NCBI RefSeq assembly: GCF_013362995.1
Contig: NZ_JABWDV010000425.1
Span: forward strand, 3,018-67,017
Direction: 5' to 3'
Length of the DNA: 64,000 nt
From: Streptomyces sp. TRM64462
GTDB lineage: Bacteria; Actinomycetota; Actinomycetes; Streptomycetales; Streptomycetaceae
Shown here: positions 28,778 to 35,894 of the stretch, one piece after another
Layout: each line of letters opens with the position of its first letter
How positions within the stretch are numbered: the first letter of the stretch is position 1
Position numbers and translations under genes: made by a program
Notes under the pieces: model-generated
Seen by the model: only the letters and a program-made list of their open reading frames with translations
Databases searched by the model: none
Told to the model about the DNA's origin: nothing

Positions 28778-29077
28778 GTGTTCAGTCATGCCGACCGGCT
28801 CCCGACTGGGACTCCGCTGCCCATGGGCCACGCCACACCCGTCCCGTGGGGTGTCCAGCGCATGGCCCCGTACCCGGCGATGGCCGCCGCCTACGCGCGG
28901 GCCGAGATCGACCCGGTCACGCAGACCACCCGTTACTTCGACGCCGACGGCCAGGTCATGGAGATGCCGAAGCACGGCACCAGCTCCGGCACCAACCCGG
29001 CCACCAACACCGGCAACCCGTCCGACGGAACCGCCGGCGGAGGGGACCAGGACACCGGGAACGACTCCGACCAGTGA
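28778..29077 (+). CDS. Putative ATP-grasp-modified RiPP precursor (graspetide type)
   Basis: A 99-aa precursor peptide. The leader region is roughly residues 1-62, including VPWGVQRMAPYPAM and DPVTQTTRYFDADGQ. It is followed by KHGTSSGTNPATNTGNPSDG, which is rich in Ser/Thr, and an Asp-rich end GGGDQDTGNDSDQ. This matches the family of ATP-grasp targets found beside SAV_5884-type maturases in Streptomyces. Thr/Ser hydroxyls and Asp carboxylates would be joined as esters. GTG start at 28778 has GGAGG 4 bases upstream; the stop overlaps the maturase start (GTGA). Confidence 0.88.
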   Translation: MFSHADRLPTGTPLPMGHATPVPWGVQRMAPYPAMAAAYARAEIDPVTQTTRYFDADGQVMEMPKHGTSSGTNPATNTGNPSDGTAGGGDQDTGNDSDQ

Positions 29078-30024
29078 CCGACCTCGGCCCGGTGCTGGTC
29101 GTCACCATGATCGACGACCCCACGGCCGACCTGGTGATGAGCGAGCTGCACGACCGGGGCGTCCCGGTGGTGCGGCTCGACTCCGGGGACTTCCCCGGCA
29201 CCCTGTCGGTCGCGGCCACAATCACGCCGCAAGGCATCCAGGGCACGCTGTCCACCCGGACCCGGACCGCGGATCTGTCCCACGTGAGGTCGCTGTACTA
29301 CCGACGGCCGTCCGGCTTCGCCTTCCCTCACCTCGGCGAGCAGGACGCCCGCTTCGCCGTCACCCAGGCCCGCTACGGTCTGGGTGGTGTGCTGGCCTCG
29401 CTGCCCGGCTGTCTGTACGTCAACCACCCCCACCGGATCGGTGACGCGGAGTTCAAGCCGTCCGGGCTGGCAGCCGCCGTCCGGAGCGGCTTCCAGATCC
29501 CCGCGACCCTGGTCACCTCCGATCCCGACGCCGCCCGCGCCTTCGTCAAGGCCCACGGGTCCGTCATCTACAAGCCCTTGTCGACGCCCCTGTACCGGAT
29601 GGACGGTGTCTCGTGCACGGTCGAGGTCGGGGAGGTCACGGTGGACCAGATCGACGACCGGGTGGCCGCCACGGCCCACTTGTTCCAGAAGCGCGTCGAC
29701 AAAGTCGCGGACGTGCGCGTCACCGTCATCGGCAGCCGGGTGTTCTGCGTACGGATCGACTCCGGCCTGCTGGACTGGCGAACCGACTACGAGCGGCTCA
29801 CCTACACCGTGGTTGATCCACCGCCGGGAATACAGGAAGCGCTTCACCGGTACCTGGACCGCTTCGGGCTGGTCTTCGGCGCATTCGACTTCGCCGTGGA
29901 CCGCACCGGGGCATGGTGGTTCCTCGAATGCAACCCGTCCGGCCAGTGGGCGTGGATGGAACCGGAAACCGGACTGCCCATGATCGCGGCAATGGCCGAC
30001 CTCCTGGAACGGAAGCATCTGTGA
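29074..30024 (+). CDS. ATP-grasp ribosomal peptide maturase (graspetide synthetase)
   Basis: A 316-aa ATP-grasp ligase of the MvdD/SAV_5884-like type, expected to activate side-chain carboxylates as acyl phosphates and form ester or amide cross-links in the precursor. Visible are the N-terminal VVTMIDDPTADLVMSEL domain, YYRRPSGF, the ATP-binding Lys in VIYKPLSTPLY, and the metal-binding ECNPSGQW (Glu285, Asn287). GTG at 29074 overlaps the precursor stop. It stands between its substrate and the methyltransferase. Confidence 0.93.
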   Translation: MTDLGPVLVVTMIDDPTADLVMSELHDRGVPVVRLDSGDFPGTLSVAATITPQGIQGTLSTRTRTADLSHVRSLYYRRPSGFAFPHLGEQDARFAVTQARYGLGGVLASLPGCLYVNHPHRIGDAEFKPSGLAAAVRSGFQIPATLVTSDPDAARAFVKAHGSVIYKPLSTPLYRMDGVSCTVEVGEVTVDQIDDRVAATAHLFQKRVDKVADVRVTVIGSRVFCVRIDSGLLDWRTDYERLTYTVVDPPPGIQEALHRYLDRFGLVFGAFDFAVDRTGAWWFLECNPSGQWAWMEPETGLPMIAAMADLLERKHL

Positions 30025-31148
30025 GCGACGACAAGACCCTGCGCGCAGCCCTGGGCGACCGGCTCACCGCCGACGGCTGTCTGCGCTCGCCTCAGTGGCA
30101 TCAGGCCGTACTCGACACTCCTCGGCACGAGTTCCTCCGGAGCGGGTACTTCCGGCGAGTGGACGGCACCGGCCCCACGGGCTGGGAGCCGGTCATGCCG
30201 GACGATCCTGCATGGCTCCCCGCGTGCTACGCGGACGAGTCACTGGTGACCCAGATCGCCGGGACCATCACGCCCGCCGACCTCCAGGGCCGCATCTTCC
30301 GGGCGCCCACCAGCTCCAGCACGATGCCGGGCCTGGTCGTCCGCATGCTCGAAGACCTCCAAGTCGACGACGGGATGCGCGTGCTGGAGATCGGTACCGG
30401 GACCGGTTATTCGACGGCTCTCCTGTGCCACCGGCTGGGCGACGAGCACGTGACGAGCGTCGACGTGGACGCGGACGTGTCCACGCGGGCCCGTATCGCG
30501 CTGGGAGCTGTCGGCCACAGCCCCGAGCTCGTTGTCGGTGACGGCCTGCACGGGCACCCGGTCGGCGGCCCGTACGACCGGATCGTGGCCACCTGCGGGG
30601 TGCTGCGCATTCCGCCCGCCTGGCTCGCCCAGACACGGCCCGGCGGCCAGATCCTCGCCACGGTGTGCGGCTGGATGTACGCCTCCGAACTCGCCCGCCT
30701 GACCGTCGACGGCGACGGCACGGCCCGCGGCCGACTGTTGGACGGGCAGACCTCCTTCATGCTCGCCAGGCCCCACCTGCCGCCGCCTTTGGGCCTGCTG
30801 CCCGACATGGACGACGGCGAGGAACGCCGCGCTGTGCTCGGCCCAGAGCTGCTCGACGACTGGACCGCGCGATTCGTCGCCCAGCTCGCCGCACCTCGGG
30901 CCCAGCGCATCCAACTCCCCCGCGACGGCGGCAATACCCAGCACGTGCTCCTCGATGTCGGGGCAGGGGCCTGGGCGGCGCTACACCGTGACGGCGACCG
31001 CTGGATCGTACGCCAGGGCGGCCCCGACCGCCTGTGGGACCGGGTCGAGGACCACCTGGCCCGCTGGCGACGCGACGGATCCCCCGACCTGAGCCGCTTC
31101 CAGATCACCGTCACCCCCGAGCAACAGACGATCACCTGGATCACCTAG
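30021..31148 (+). CDS. PIMT-like methyltransferase of the ATP-grasp peptide system
   Basis: A 375-aa SAM-dependent methyltransferase of the protein-L-isoaspartate O-methyltransferase fold. Motif I is VLEIGTGTGYSTAL (121-134), SSSTMPGLVVRMLEDL precedes it and YDRIVATCGVLRIPPAW is a post-motif. It has the longer C-terminal region of the maturase-linked family. In fuscimiditide the equivalent enzyme methylates an Asp of the esterified peptide, which then closes to an aspartimide. GTG at 30021 overlaps the ATP-grasp stop, completing a three-gene operon. Confidence 0.92.
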   Translation: MSDDKTLRAALGDRLTADGCLRSPQWHQAVLDTPRHEFLRSGYFRRVDGTGPTGWEPVMPDDPAWLPACYADESLVTQIAGTITPADLQGRIFRAPTSSSTMPGLVVRMLEDLQVDDGMRVLEIGTGTGYSTALLCHRLGDEHVTSVDVDADVSTRARIALGAVGHSPELVVGDGLHGHPVGGPYDRIVATCGVLRIPPAWLAQTRPGGQILATVCGWMYASELARLTVDGDGTARGRLLDGQTSFMLARPHLPPPLGLLPDMDDGEERRAVLGPELLDDWTARFVAQLAAPRAQRIQLPRDGGNTQHVLLDVGAGAWAALHRDGDRWIVRQGGPDRLWDRVEDHLARWRRDGSPDLSRFQITVTPEQQTITWIT

Positions 31149-31199
31149 GCCCGCTGGTGCCGCTCACCGAACACGGCTGGTAGTAGCTCACGGGCGGGA

Positions 31200-31841
31200 T
31201 CAGCCTTCGAGGGCCATGCGGGCGCCGAGGAGGAGCAGTACGCCGCCGGAGACCTGTTCGAGGCGCCTGCGTACGTTGACGCGGGAGACGATGTTCCTCA
31301 GCCGGTCGACGAACCATACATACAGGGCGTAGTAGCCGACCTCGAAGACCGCCCAGACGGCCGCCAGCGCGATCATGGCGGGGAGGTGGAGTGCGCCGGC
31401 GGGGACGAACTGGGGGAGGAAGGACAGGGCGAAGATCGCGGCCTTGGGATTGGCCAGGTTCAGCAGCAGGCCCGAGCGGTACGAGCTCCAGCCCGAGCGC
31501 GTCGCCTGGGTCTCCTGGCCGCCGTTCTCGTCGGCGGCCCCGTGCCGTCCGCGACGGGCCTCCAGCAGAGTCCTGACGCCGAAGACGACCAGGACCACCG
31601 CTCCGACGATCCGCATCACGTCGTACGCCACCTGGGACGCCGCGAGAAGTGCGGTGAGTCCGAGCGCGGCGACGACGCCCCATATGAAGACGCCGCTCTC
31701 GTTGCCCAGCACGGTGAGGAAGCCGGCGCGCCTGCTGCGCAGGGACTCCCGGATGATCAGCATGGTGCTCGGGCCGGGGGACGCCGCGATGAGGAGGCAG
31801 GCGCCGAGGAAGGCGAGGAGCGTGGTGAGCATGAGCCCCAT
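31200..31841 (-). CDS. LysE/RhtB-family amino-acid exporter
   Basis: A 213-aa membrane protein with about six hydrophobic segments. It has the family N-terminus LLIAASPGPSTMLIIRESLR and the central block NLANPKAAIFALSFLPQFVP. It exports amino acids or derivatives; the substrate is unknown. ATG at 31841. Its 3' end faces the methyltransferase gene, so it is not part of the RiPP operon. It probably pairs with the LysR gene upstream, 55 bp away. Confidence 0.93.
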   Translation of the reverse strand: MGLMLTTLLAFLGACLLIAASPGPSTMLIIRESLRSRRAGFLTVLGNESGVFIWGVVAALGLTALLAASQVAYDVMRIVGAVVLVVFGVRTLLEARRGRHGAADENGGQETQATRSGWSSYRSGLLLNLANPKAAIFALSFLPQFVPAGALHLPAMIALAAVWAVFEVGYYALYVWFVDRLRNIVSRVNVRRRLEQVSGGVLLLLGARMALEG

Positions 31842-31896
31842 CGTGGGGACTGTTGTCTGTGGTGTCCATGCGATTCCGGTCTCACACGGCGCGCAG

Positions 31897-32802
31897 CTAC
31901 TGGCGGGCGCCCGCCGTCTCCCGTAGGGCGGTCAGCACGTGGGCGAGGGCCGGGGTGGATTCCGCGCCGCGCCGCACCGCTGCGATGACGTGACGGCGGG
32001 GCGGGTCCGGGGTCAGGCCCCGGACGGTCACGCCCGGGGTGCGGGACGCGCCCGCCATGCGCGGGACAAGGGCGACGCCCATGCCCGCGCCCACCATCGC
32101 GAGGATGGCGGTCCACCCGGAAGCCGAGTGCGCCGGCTCCGGCACGAACCCCGCCGCCTCGCACGCCGCCGTCGTGATCTCCGACCACGGCCCGCTCCCC
32201 CCGAAGATCCACCGCTCCTCCGCCAGGTCGGCCAGCCGCAGCTCCGGCGCGGCTGCGAGCGGATGCCCCTCCGGGAGTGCCACGTCCAGGGGGTCAGCCA
32301 GCAGCGGTACGCGCGTGAACCTCGGGTCCCGGGCTGTCGGCGCCCGGGCTGCCAGCGACAGCGCCAGGTCCACCTCGCCCGCCGACAGCAGCGCGTACGC
32401 CTCCGCCGCCTCCGCCTCCCGCACCCGCACCTCCAGCGCGGGCCGCGTCTCGCGCAGCCACCGCACCGCGGGCACCACCAGCGCCGGCACGGCCGTCGAG
32501 AACGCCCCCACCCGCACCTCGCCCACCTCGCCCCGCAGGTATCCGGCGAGTTCGGCGTCCGCCCGCTCCAGCTCCGCGAACACCGCCTCCGCGTGCCGCA
32601 GCACCAGGTGCGCGGCGTCCGTGAGCCGCACCCGCCGCCCCTGCGCCTCCAGCAGTTCCACGCCCAGCTGCCGTGCGAGGCCCGACAGTTGCTGGGACAC
32701 CGCCGACGGGGTCATCAGCAGTGCCTCCGCCGTCGCCGTCACCGTGCCCCGGTCACGCAGCGTGCGCAGGATGCGGAGCTTTCTGATGTCCCACTCGGTC
32801 AT
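31897..32802 (-). CDS. LysR-family transcriptional regulator
   Basis: A 301-aa regulator. The N-terminal winged HTH (LRDRGTVTATAEALLMTPSA, VSQQLSGLARQLGVELLEAQ) is followed by a periplasmic-binding-like effector domain (VGAFSTAVPALVVPAVRWLR, MVGAGMGVALVPRM). ATG at 32802. It lies directly upstream of the LysE-type exporter on the same strand, which suggests control of that exporter. Confidence 0.94.
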   Translation of the reverse strand: MTEWDIRKLRILRTLRDRGTVTATAEALLMTPSAVSQQLSGLARQLGVELLEAQGRRVRLTDAAHLVLRHAEAVFAELERADAELAGYLRGEVGEVRVGAFSTAVPALVVPAVRWLRETRPALEVRVREAEAAEAYALLSAGEVDLALSLAARAPTARDPRFTRVPLLADPLDVALPEGHPLAAAPELRLADLAEERWIFGGSGPWSEITTAACEAAGFVPEPAHSASGWTAILAMVGAGMGVALVPRMAGASRTPGVTVRGLTPDPPRRHVIAAVRRGAESTPALAHVLTALRETAGARQ

Positions 32803-32979
32803 GCCGGGAACCTACGGGAACGGGCCGGTGGCGTGCACCGGACAGCTCGCCGGAACCGGTTGCCGCCGCGCCCGGGCCCCCAGGAGACTCGGGTCCGGCA
32901 GATTCCTCCCCTCCCCGCCGGAGCCCGGTCCACCGGCTGACCACCGGTGCACCGGGCCCTCACGTTCCCCCTCAAGCCG

Positions 32980-33906
32980 TCACCCGGAGCGTCCCGCGCC
33001 CAGCGCGACCCCCCCGAGCACCAGGCCCATGGCCACCGTCCCGGCCGGGCCCATGGTCTCCCCGAGGAGGACGAACGCCAGCAGCGCCACGCACACGGGC
33101 TGGAGGTAGTACACGACGCCCGCCCGCGCCGCCCCGACCAGCGCCACCGCCCGGTTCCAGGCGAAGAACGCCACGGCCGACGAGAACACGCCCAGGTACA
33201 GCAGCGGCCCGACGGTGCCCGCCGTGAGCGGGAAGCCGCCCCGTACGGTGACGTCGGCGGCGTACAGCGGCAGCAGCATCAGCGCGCCCAGCGTGAAGGT
33301 GGTGAACAGCAGTGCGGGCCCGTCGAGTTCGCGCGGGCGCCGCCGGAGCAGGGCGCTGTACGAGCCGAAGCAGACGGCCGCGCCCACGATCCACAGGTCG
33401 GAGACGCCCGGCAGCGCCGCGTCACCGCCGGAGCCGACCAGCAGCGCGACGCCCGCGCACGCCGTGAGCGTCCCGGCCGTGCGCCGCGCGCCGAGACGGA
33501 CGCCGCCCAGCCGCTCGTACAGCGCCATCAGGACCGGTGACGCCGCCATGACGAGGCCCATCGTGCCGGCGGGCGTGGAGAGGCCGGCCTGGTGGACGAG
33601 CGTGTTGTACGCGGTGACGCCGAGCAGCGACGTGAGGACGGTCCAGCCGAGGTGACGGCGGATCACCGCCCGCTGCCGCCAGGCGGCGCGGGCACCGAAC
33701 GGGGCGACGACGAGGATCGCCAGGACCCAGCGCCAGAAGGCCGCCTGGACGGGCGGTACGGAGTCCCCGAGCGCGCGGGCGGCCACGAAGCTGCCGGACC
33801 AGACGACCGTCGCGACCGCGGCCAGCAGCACACCGGCCGCCGGGAGGGCGGTCCTCGTCGGCGCCGTCGTCCGCTGTCGGTGGTGTGCCTGGTCCAGGAG
33901 TGTCAC
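32980..33906 (-). CDS. EamA/DMT-family transporter
   Basis: A 308-aa, ten-helix drug/metabolite transporter with two EamA repeats: AAVATVVWSGSFVAARALGD near the N-terminus and VGAAVCFGSYSALLRRRPRE in the second half, ending GPAGTVAMGLVLGGVALGAG. Probably a metabolite exporter of unknown substrate. GTG at 33906. Transcribed after the second EamA gene, 45 bp downstream of its stop. Confidence 0.93.
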   Translation of the reverse strand: MTLLDQAHHRQRTTAPTRTALPAAGVLLAAVATVVWSGSFVAARALGDSVPPVQAAFWRWVLAILVVAPFGARAAWRQRAVIRRHLGWTVLTSLLGVTAYNTLVHQAGLSTPAGTMGLVMAASPVLMALYERLGGVRLGARRTAGTLTACAGVALLVGSGGDAALPGVSDLWIVGAAVCFGSYSALLRRRPRELDGPALLFTTFTLGALMLLPLYAADVTVRGGFPLTAGTVGPLLYLGVFSSAVAFFAWNRAVALVGAARAGVVYYLQPVCVALLAFVLLGETMGPAGTVAMGLVLGGVALGAGRSG

Positions 33907-33951
33907 GGGCGTCCCTGTCTCTCTCCCCGTACGGGGTGGTCGGTTCGGGGA

Positions 33952-34896
33952 CTACCGTCGCATCGCCTCACCCATAAGGTCTATCGAATCTTTCCGATCA
34001 TTCCTTTCAGGAAATCTGAACGATCGGCGCGCCCCGCGCGTGCCACGGGCCGGGAGCTGGCCCACCACCGTCGCGCCGAACGCCACGGCCATGCCCAGCA
34101 GTTGGACCGGCCCGAGCGCCTGCCCGAGCGCCGCCCAGCCGACGACGGCCGCGGTGAGCGGCGACAGCGGGCCGAGCAGCGTCGCGGAGGTGGCGGTCAG
34201 CCGCTCGACGCCGCGGAACCACAGCCAGTACGCGACGGCGGTGTTGGCGAGCGCCAGGTACGCGTAGCCGAGCGCGGCCCGCCCGTCGAGCGCGGGCGGC
34301 GCGCCCTCCACGAGGAACGCGACCGGGGCGATGAGCAGCCCGCCCGCCGTGAGCTGCCAGCCGGCCATGGCGAGCGGCCCGGCCCCCTCGGGGCGGCCCC
34401 ACCGCTTGGTGAGCACCGTGCCGGCCGACATGGACGCCGTCGAGGCGAGCGCGGCCACCACGCCGACCAGGTCGAACGCGGCGCCCGCCCGCAGGACGAC
34501 GAGGCTCACGCCGAGCGCGGCGGCCAGGGCGGCCGACAGCGTCCGTGCCGTCGGGCGCTCGCCCAGCAGCAGCGCGGCGAGCCCCACGACCACCAGCGGC
34601 CCCATCGAGCCGACTACGGCCGCGACGCCGCCGGGCAGCCGGTACGCGGCGAGGAAGAGCAGCGGGAAGAACGCGCCGATGTTCAGTGCGCCCAGCACCG
34701 CCGACCGCCACCACCAGGCGCCGCGCGGCAGCGTCCTGGTGAGCGCGAGCAGGGCGAGCCCGGCGGGCAGTGCGCGCATCAGGCCCGTGAACAGCGGCCG
34801 GTCGGGCGGCAGGAGCTCGGTCGTGACGGCGTAGGTGGTGCCCCAGGAGACGGGGGCCAGGGCGGTGACGGCGACGACGGCGGCACGGCGGGACAT
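33952..34896 (-). CDS. EamA/DMT-family transporter next to MarR
   Basis: A 314-aa EamA transporter: PVSWGTTYAVTTELLPPDRP and SMGPLVVVGLAALLLGERPT in the first repeat, LALANTAVAYWLWFRGVERL in the second, and a charged tail. ATG at 34896 has GGGAGGG about 9 bases upstream. It is divergent from marR, and a 46-bp perfect palindrome lies 22 bp upstream, so MarR very likely controls it. Expected to export a toxic or signalling compound. Confidence 0.93.
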   Translation of the reverse strand: MSRRAAVVAVTALAPVSWGTTYAVTTELLPPDRPLFTGLMRALPAGLALLALTRTLPRGAWWWRSAVLGALNIGAFFPLLFLAAYRLPGGVAAVVGSMGPLVVVGLAALLLGERPTARTLSAALAAALGVSLVVLRAGAAFDLVGVVAALASTASMSAGTVLTKRWGRPEGAGPLAMAGWQLTAGGLLIAPVAFLVEGAPPALDGRAALGYAYLALANTAVAYWLWFRGVERLTATSATLLGPLSPLTAAVVGWAALGQALGPVQLLGMAVAFGATVVGQLPARGTRGARRSFRFPERNDRKDSIDLMGEAMRR

Positions 34897-34917
34897 GCTG
34901 ATGCCCTCCCAGGAGTC

Positions 34918-34963
34918 AGCTTGTGGCTAAGTAGCTTAGCGCTAAGCTACTTAGCCACAAGCT
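34918..34963. promoter_or_regulatory. 46-bp perfect palindrome, probable MarR operator
   Basis: The left half at 34918-34940 (containing GGCTAAGTAGCTTAGC) is the exact reverse complement of 34941-34963, with no central spacer. It sits between the divergent EamA and marR genes in an otherwise short gap. The nested inner palindrome AGTAGCTTAGC/GCTAAGCTACT looks like a MarR-type site; partial half-sites (GGCTAC, GACTAGCC) continue to 34993. Confidence 0.85.
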
Positions 34964-35034
34964 ACTTGGCTACAATCTACTCAGCGACTAGCCACTTTCT
35001 TGCGAGCGAGTGGCACGGGGAGCACACTGCGGCC

Positions 35035-35541
35035 ATGACCTCGACTTCCGCCCCGGATCCCGTCGACGCCATCACCGCCCAGTGGGCCGTGGTGCGGCCG
35101 GACCTGGACACGGTCCCGATGGCCGTATTCGGCCGCATCTACCGGCTCGCGCACACCGTCGGCGAGCGCATGGACCGCGCCTACGCGGCCCACGGCATCT
35201 CGCGCGGCGAGTTCGACGTCCTGGCGACGCTGCGCCGCTCGGGCGAGCCGTACACGCTGTCGCCGCGCCAGCTCGCGGCGACGCTGATGCTGACGTCCGG
35301 CGGGATGACCGGCCGCCTGGACAAGCTGGAGCGGGCCGGGCTGCTGCGCCGCAGCCCCGACCCGCACGACCGGCGCGGGCTGCGGGTCACGCTCAGCGAA
35401 CGGGGCCTGGCGCTGGTGGACGAGGCGGTCACGGCGGGGCTCGCCGTGCAGCGGGAGGCCCTGGAGGCGGCGCTGGACGAGCGGGAGGCCCAGCAGCTCG
35501 CGGGGCTCCTGCGGAAGCTGCTCACGACGACGGGCGCGTGA
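35035..35541 (+). CDS. MarR-family transcriptional regulator
   Basis: A 168-aa winged-helix regulator. The core is GISRGEFDVLATLRRSGEPY, LSPRQLAATLMLTSGGMTGR and the wing RSPDPHDRRGLRVTLSERG. MarR dimers release DNA on binding phenolic or drug-like ligands. ATG at 35035, with GGGGAG 12 bases upstream. Divergent from the EamA exporter across the 46-bp palindrome, a standard autoregulated exporter pair. Confidence 0.95.
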   Translation: MTSTSAPDPVDAITAQWAVVRPDLDTVPMAVFGRIYRLAHTVGERMDRAYAAHGISRGEFDVLATLRRSGEPYTLSPRQLAATLMLTSGGMTGRLDKLERAGLLRRSPDPHDRRGLRVTLSERGLALVDEAVTAGLAVQREALEAALDEREAQQLAGLLRKLLTTTGA

Positions 35542-35563
35542 GCGCGGCCGTCGTCACACACAG

Positions 35564-35607
35564 CAGGGCGCCGCGCGGCGGGGTGATCCCCGGCGCGCGG
35601 CGCCCTG
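35564..35607. terminator. Terminator between marR and the small membrane gene
   Basis: Arms CAGGGCGCCGCGCG (35564-35577) and CGCGCGGCGCCCTG (35594-35607), with an inner CGGGG/CCCCG stem around TGAT, between convergent genes. Confidence 0.88.
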
Positions 35608-35637
35608 CGTGTCGTACGGCGTGAAGAAGGGGCGGCG

Positions 35638-35874
35638 TCAGGCCTGCGGCTGCTTCTTCGACCGGTCGAGCACCATCACGAGACCCGCGATGATCACGAA
35701 CAGCGCGATCGGGGCCCCCACGAACAGGCCGAGCGTCTCCATGACGCTCAGACCTTGACCCGGGTCGTCACCGTCGTCGCGGGTGAGCGCGAGCGCGGGG
35801 GACGACATGAGCAGCATCATCAGCGTCGTACCGGTCGCGACGGCGCCGGCGCGCAGGGCGTTCTTCTTGTCCAC
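35638..35874 (-). CDS. Small exported or membrane protein
   Basis: A 78-aa protein with two hydrophobic helices: a signal-like segment at residues 9-30 (AGAVATGTTLMMLLMSSPAL) and a second at about 46-68 (LGLFVGAPIALFVIIAGLVM), ending in a Lys-rich tail. The GTG start at 35874 lacks an obvious Shine-Dalgarno. It starts 20 bp after malQ ends, so it is probably co-transcribed. Conserved-looking but of unknown function. Confidence 0.75.
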   Translation of the reverse strand: MDKKNALRAGAVATGTTLMMLLMSSPALALTRDDGDDPGQGLSVMETLGLFVGAPIALFVIIAGLVMVLDRSKKQPQA

Positions 35875-35894
35875 GGGGCAAACGTAGCGAACGG

